Assembly: GCA_005223125.1 (NCBI GenBank)
Contig: NJBH01000007.1
Span: forward strand, 1 to 64,000
Source: Promethearchaeota archaeon Loki_b32
GTDB taxonomy: Archaea > Asgardarchaeota > Lokiarchaeia > Sigyniarchaeales > SOKP01
Length of the DNA: 64,000 nucleotides
Direction: 5' to 3'
Positions 60,857 through 64,000 of the stretch are shown here, in pieces (position 1 is the stretch's first letter; every line of letters starts with the position of its first letter). Below the pieces are notes generated by a model, which had not been told where the DNA came from, did no database searches, and saw only the letters and a program-made list of their open reading frames with translations. The translations under genes were made by a program, and so were the position numbers.

Positions 60857-62896
60857 ATGATAGAGAAGATAAGCCCCAACAAAATTAGATTTGGAACATG
60901 TACAAAGGACTGCTACGGTTCATGTGTGTTTAAAGGAATTTGGGATGACGAAGCTTTAGAATACAAACTTTTATCTACTCGTCCCTTGAAAGAACATCCT
61001 TTTACAAATGGGTTTTTTTGTCCAAAATATAAACAAAGAGAAAAATTACTATATCATCAGAAAAGGTTGAAAAATCCTATAATTAGGACTGGTCCAAAAT
61101 CTGAAAATAAGTTTGAGAAAATATCTGTGAAAAAAGCATTTGAAATCATTGTTGAAAAAATATTAGATATTCAAAAAGGGAATGACCCATCGTCTATTCT
61201 AGGGGCTTTCTATGCAGGTAATTGTGGGTTAATATCGCAGTATGCCCCATTAAGATTCTTTAGGAAAATTGGAGCCACAATCACTACAGGGGGAATCTGT
61301 AATGAAGGAGGTTGTGCAGGATTAACAGAACTGTTTGGTACATATTCTACTGCAAATCCTTTTCAGTTAATTAACCCTTCAACTAGATTAATCGTGATAT
61401 GGGGAAGTAATCTTTCAGAAAGTAATAATCATGCATATTATTTGGTAAAGCAAGCTTTAAAAAAAGGGACAAAAATTGTGGTTATTGATTCACGATGCAC
61501 ACTTATAGCTGAAAAAGCTGATCTTTTTCTACATATCTTCCCGAGTACTGAGCAATTATTAGTAAAAATGATCGTTAATGAATTAATGGCTTGCGATGCC
61601 TATGATGAATTATTTTTGAAAGATTATGTTGATTCATACTCATCAATTTTTACTGAAGCTGCGAAAGTTGAGAAAAAAAGACTCTTAAGTCAAATTGGAA
61701 TTAATTATCAAACATTTCAAAATTTTGTTGATTATTTAATCAAATTCAAACATCAAACGTTATTTAATATCGGGTATGGGGTTCAAAAAGATTTCTATGG
61801 GGGAAGAATAGTAAAATCTATTGCTTTAATTCAAATTATACTTGGAAATATAGGAAAACCTGGTACGGGGATAATTTATTCTCAAAGTGATTTTTTAAAA
61901 CCTGTTCTTCGACCGATTCAAACTTACATTACCCAAAATGAAAAAAATTCTAAAATAAAAAAAATTCCTATAATAAAACTAGGTTCGGCTTTATCTTCTG
62001 AGAAATACAAAATGTTATTTATATACAATTTCAATCCAGCAAGTTCACTACCTAATCAAAATTTATTAAGAAAAGCATTATTAAATAAAGATCTATTTAT
62101 AGTGGTATTAGATATGTTTCTAAATGAAACAACGAAATATGCTGACATAGTTATTCCGGCTAAATTTGATTTAGAATCACATGATATTGTATCTCCTTTT
62201 TATATACCAAGTCTATCTATAAATATTGGAGGGCCCTGTCCCTATCAAAATTGTATGTCAAATTATGAGTTTTTTCAACAATTAGCATGGAAAATAGGTT
62301 ATGAGGATTTATTTTTTCAGGAATCGGAAGAGACAATTTTTGATAATTGTTTAAAAATGTTGCCTTTAAAAATTCAAGAATACATTGATTTACAAGGTTA
62401 TTATTTATTATTCGATAATAATTCTGTTCCTTTTAATAATTTAGAATTTCCTACTTCTAATTATCGGATTCAAGCTAGAGGTCCTCATTTTAAATTTGGA
62501 AAAAATGAATTAAAGCGTAAATTTAACAAGAAGAAAAATGAATTTCTGCTTATCACACCCTCTCATTATTACTTCTTACATTCTCAATTTGGACAATTAA
62601 ACACAAAATATTTAGAAGTATTTAGTAAAATATTTTTAACTTCAGAAGATATTAAAGCATTGGATTTAGTGATAGGAAGTGAAGTGTTGGTTTCTAATGA
62701 ATATGGAAATGAAGTATACATCTTAGCAGAATCCCCTAATTTAAAACCGGGAACAGCTTTGATATATTCTGGTTTATCTTCAACTTTAAAGAAGAATCCA
62801 AATGTGAATAATTTTATACCTGATGACCCAGAAGAACTGGGATATTCAGGTGCGTATAATTCGGCTATAGTTAAAATTACCAAAGTAAAATCCTAA
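60857..62896 (+). CDS. Molybdopterin (bis-MGD) oxidoreductase family protein
   Basis: A 679-aa protein. N-terminal 4Fe-4S site CTKDCYGSC with a later NGFFCPKYK; molybdopterin-binding regions AFYAGNCGLISQYAP, TGGICNEGGCAGLTE (possible metal-ligand Cys) and LIVIWGSNLSESNNHAYYLV; C-terminal dinucleotide-binding fold PSHYYFLHSQFGQLNTKY and GSEVLVSNEYGNE. No partner subunit gene is nearby, so the electron acceptor is unknown. The substrate cannot be named from sequence. Confidence 0.8.
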   Translation: MIEKISPNKIRFGTCTKDCYGSCVFKGIWDDEALEYKLLSTRPLKEHPFTNGFFCPKYKQREKLLYHQKRLKNPIIRTGPKSENKFEKISVKKAFEIIVEKILDIQKGNDPSSILGAFYAGNCGLISQYAPLRFFRKIGATITTGGICNEGGCAGLTELFGTYSTANPFQLINPSTRLIVIWGSNLSESNNHAYYLVKQALKKGTKIVVIDSRCTLIAEKADLFLHIFPSTEQLLVKMIVNELMACDAYDELFLKDYVDSYSSIFTEAAKVEKKRLLSQIGINYQTFQNFVDYLIKFKHQTLFNIGYGVQKDFYGGRIVKSIALIQIILGNIGKPGTGIIYSQSDFLKPVLRPIQTYITQNEKNSKIKKIPIIKLGSALSSEKYKMLFIYNFNPASSLPNQNLLRKALLNKDLFIVVLDMFLNETTKYADIVIPAKFDLESHDIVSPFYIPSLSINIGGPCPYQNCMSNYEFFQQLAWKIGYEDLFFQESEETIFDNCLKMLPLKIQEYIDLQGYYLLFDNNSVPFNNLEFPTSNYRIQARGPHFKFGKNELKRKFNKKKNEFLLITPSHYYFLHSQFGQLNTKYLEVFSKIFLTSEDIKALDLVIGSEVLVSNEYGNEVYILAESPNLKPGTALIYSGLSSTLKKNPNVNNFIPDDPEELGYSGAYNSAIVKITKVKS

Positions 62897-62910
62897 TATT
62901 AAAAAGTGGT

Positions 62911-63444
62911 TTACTTCTTCTTTTTAATAAATGCGAGATCACCGAGAGAAGTTCCGCTAGATTTTTTCATGTATTTATTATTAGAAACATCAGCTTCAAT
63001 CTCAGTAACTTTTTTTATGATTTTTATTTTATACACATCTTCTATTTTTTTTGCCAATTTAATTGTAGGTTCTACTTTTCCCGTTTCAATTCTTCTAAGT
63101 AAGGAAGGTTTTTCATTTAACTTCTGAGCAAATTGATCTTGATTAAGGCCTAGTATATTCCTCGCATTTCTTATTTTTTTAGCATAATCTGGAATTATTT
63201 CTAGATCATCGATGCGAGGTTTTTTTAGAGCTTGGCGTTTTGGACGAATTGCTCTATCACGGGAGAATGAGCTTTTAATATATGTACTGGTAGAGTGTTT
63301 TTGAATTTTTACACCATGTTGGGCACAATTATGACAAACTGTAATTTTCGCTCCTTCTAATAGAACTCTTTGCCCCTTACCCCAAATTATACTCCCACAT
63401 ACAGGACATTCTTTATCAATTTCATCGTATTGTGGTTTTGGCAT
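62911..63444 (-). CDS. mbf1: Multiprotein bridging factor 1 (MBF1)
   Basis: A 177-aa protein. N-terminal zinc ribbon CPVCGSI with CHNCAQHG, then a Lys/Arg-rich linker, then a helix-turn-helix core (YAKKIRNARNILGLNQDQFA, KPSLLRRIETGKVEPTIKL). The layout is the archaeal MBF1 form, with a ribosome- or transcription-linked role. Divergent from PAN. Confidence 0.9.
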   Translation of the reverse strand: MPKPQYDEIDKECPVCGSIIWGKGQRVLLEGAKITVCHNCAQHGVKIQKHSTSTYIKSSFSRDRAIRPKRQALKKPRIDDLEIIPDYAKKIRNARNILGLNQDQFAQKLNEKPSLLRRIETGKVEPTIKLAKKIEDVYKIKIIKKVTEIEADVSNNKYMKKSSGTSLGDLAFIKKKK

Positions 63445-63687
63445 AAAATCATCTCAAATCAGATTTGTTGAAGAAAAGCTTTATATGCATAGAATTTGAT
63501 TAAAAACTCTTATAATTTACGGTTAATTAGGATTATATTTTATAATCTATAAATTTTTTAAAAATTGACATTTTTAAGTAATAGTACAGAAGTAACCTTA
63601 AATTTAAATGATTAAAAGTTTATTAATAAATTAAAGTAATTTCTTAAAAATGTACATTAAAGTGAGAAAAGAAGGGGTACACTTTTT

Positions 63688-64000
63688 TTGACTACGATTA
63701 AAGAAAAAAAGAAGAAAGAAGAAGGTAAAGATGGAGAATATCTTATAACCTATACTAGACACTTAGAGAAGCGCCTTCGAAACTTAGAAACAGAAAAACA
63801 ATTATTAGATGCAGAGCGATTAAGATTAGAACAAGAATTACATAGTCTGAGAAATGAAATTGATAGATTAAGAGAACCTCCATTAGTGTCTGCAACAATT
63901 ATAGATTTCTTAGATGAAAAGGGTAGAGCAATAGTAAAAAGTTCTACAGGACCAAGTTTCGTTGTTAATACTAGTAGAAAAGTTAAAAATGAAAAATTAG
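63688..64000 (+). CDS. pan: Proteasome-activating nucleotidase PAN, N-terminal part
   Basis: Incomplete at the right edge (104 codons seen). TTG start after a GAAGGGG site. Residues 20-65 are the N-terminal coiled coil (RHLEKRLRNLETEKQLLDAE), and from 68 the OB-like domain (VSATIIDFLDEKGRAIVKSS, GPSFVVNTS). PAN unfolds substrates for the archaeal 20S proteasome. The AAA+ domain is outside the window. Confidence 0.85.
   Translation, partial: MTTIKEKKKKEEGKDGEYLITYTRHLEKRLRNLETEKQLLDAERLRLEQELHSLRNEIDRLREPPLVSATIIDFLDEKGRAIVKSSTGPSFVVNTSRKVKNEKL

Noticed and set aside
1-64000. CRISPR array
   Set aside because: No regularly spaced short direct repeats were seen; the only near-identical repeats are the two 198-bp copies.

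Overview
This 64 kb window is from an AT-rich archaeal chromosome, almost certainly an Asgard archaeon of Lokiarchaeia-like type. The archaeal assignment rests on Orc1/Cdc6, both subunits of DNA polymerase D, Rpo-H/Rpo-B, TFE, MBF1, PAN, Pelota, CDP-archaeol synthase, Cbf5, RtcB/archease and tRNAs with archaeal-type introns. The Asgard assignment rests on a roadblock domain fused to a Ras-like GTPase, a longin/roadblock-like protein, an Elf1-type elongation factor, a polyproline protein, and a microprotein with a WH2-like actin-binding motif. The species cannot be fixed from the sequence alone.

Layout. (1) 1-6.4 kb: an operon of coiled-coil proteins ending in a small winged-helix-like protein (possibly a degenerate SMC-type complex), a PP-loop/ferredoxin protein, and a DGQHR (DndB/DpdB-like) protein. 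(2) 6.5-12 kb, plus strand: a nuclease-HerA fusion with a small partner, a hook-only zinc-hook coiled coil, a SAP-like/C2H2 zinc-finger protein, a divergent Elf1 paralog and a second C2H2 protein. (3) 23.4-12.1 kb, minus strand: a long operon of mostly unknown proteins, a frameshifted AAA+ ATPase, a Rad50/SMC-like ATPase flanked by two paralogous 150-aa proteins, a stand-alone archaeosine-synthase core (ArcS) and a TGT-fold enzyme best read as the DNA transglycosylase DpdA. Regions 1-3 look like a DNA-modification and genome-defence or mobile-element island whose mark would be a 7-deazaguanine in DNA. This is the main candidate for an undescribed system. (4) 24-33.5 kb: an unknown 583-aa protein, the polyproline protein, a BAR-like coiled coil, radical SAM enzymes, Pelota, the WH2 microprotein, GNAT, nucleotidyltransferase and CutA. 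(5) 33.5-36.2 kb: a surface protein bracketed by two near-identical 198-bp direct repeats. (6) 36-64 kb: the chromosomal information-processing core (RtcB, archease, CarS, Cdc6, PolD, three intron-containing tRNAs, ThiL, Cbf5, RNA polymerase H and B, TFE, MBF1, start of PAN).

How the genes may work together. Host preQ0, which archaea make for tRNA archaeosine, could be inserted into DNA by DpdA and elaborated by the ArcS core. The DGQHR protein could help write the mark, and the HerA-nuclease, SMC-like and AAA+ proteins could read or enforce it. Separately, the roadblock-GTPase, polyproline, BAR-like and WH2 proteins hint at Asgard cytoskeleton and membrane regulation. All functional links are inferred from sequence motifs read by eye; no database search was run.
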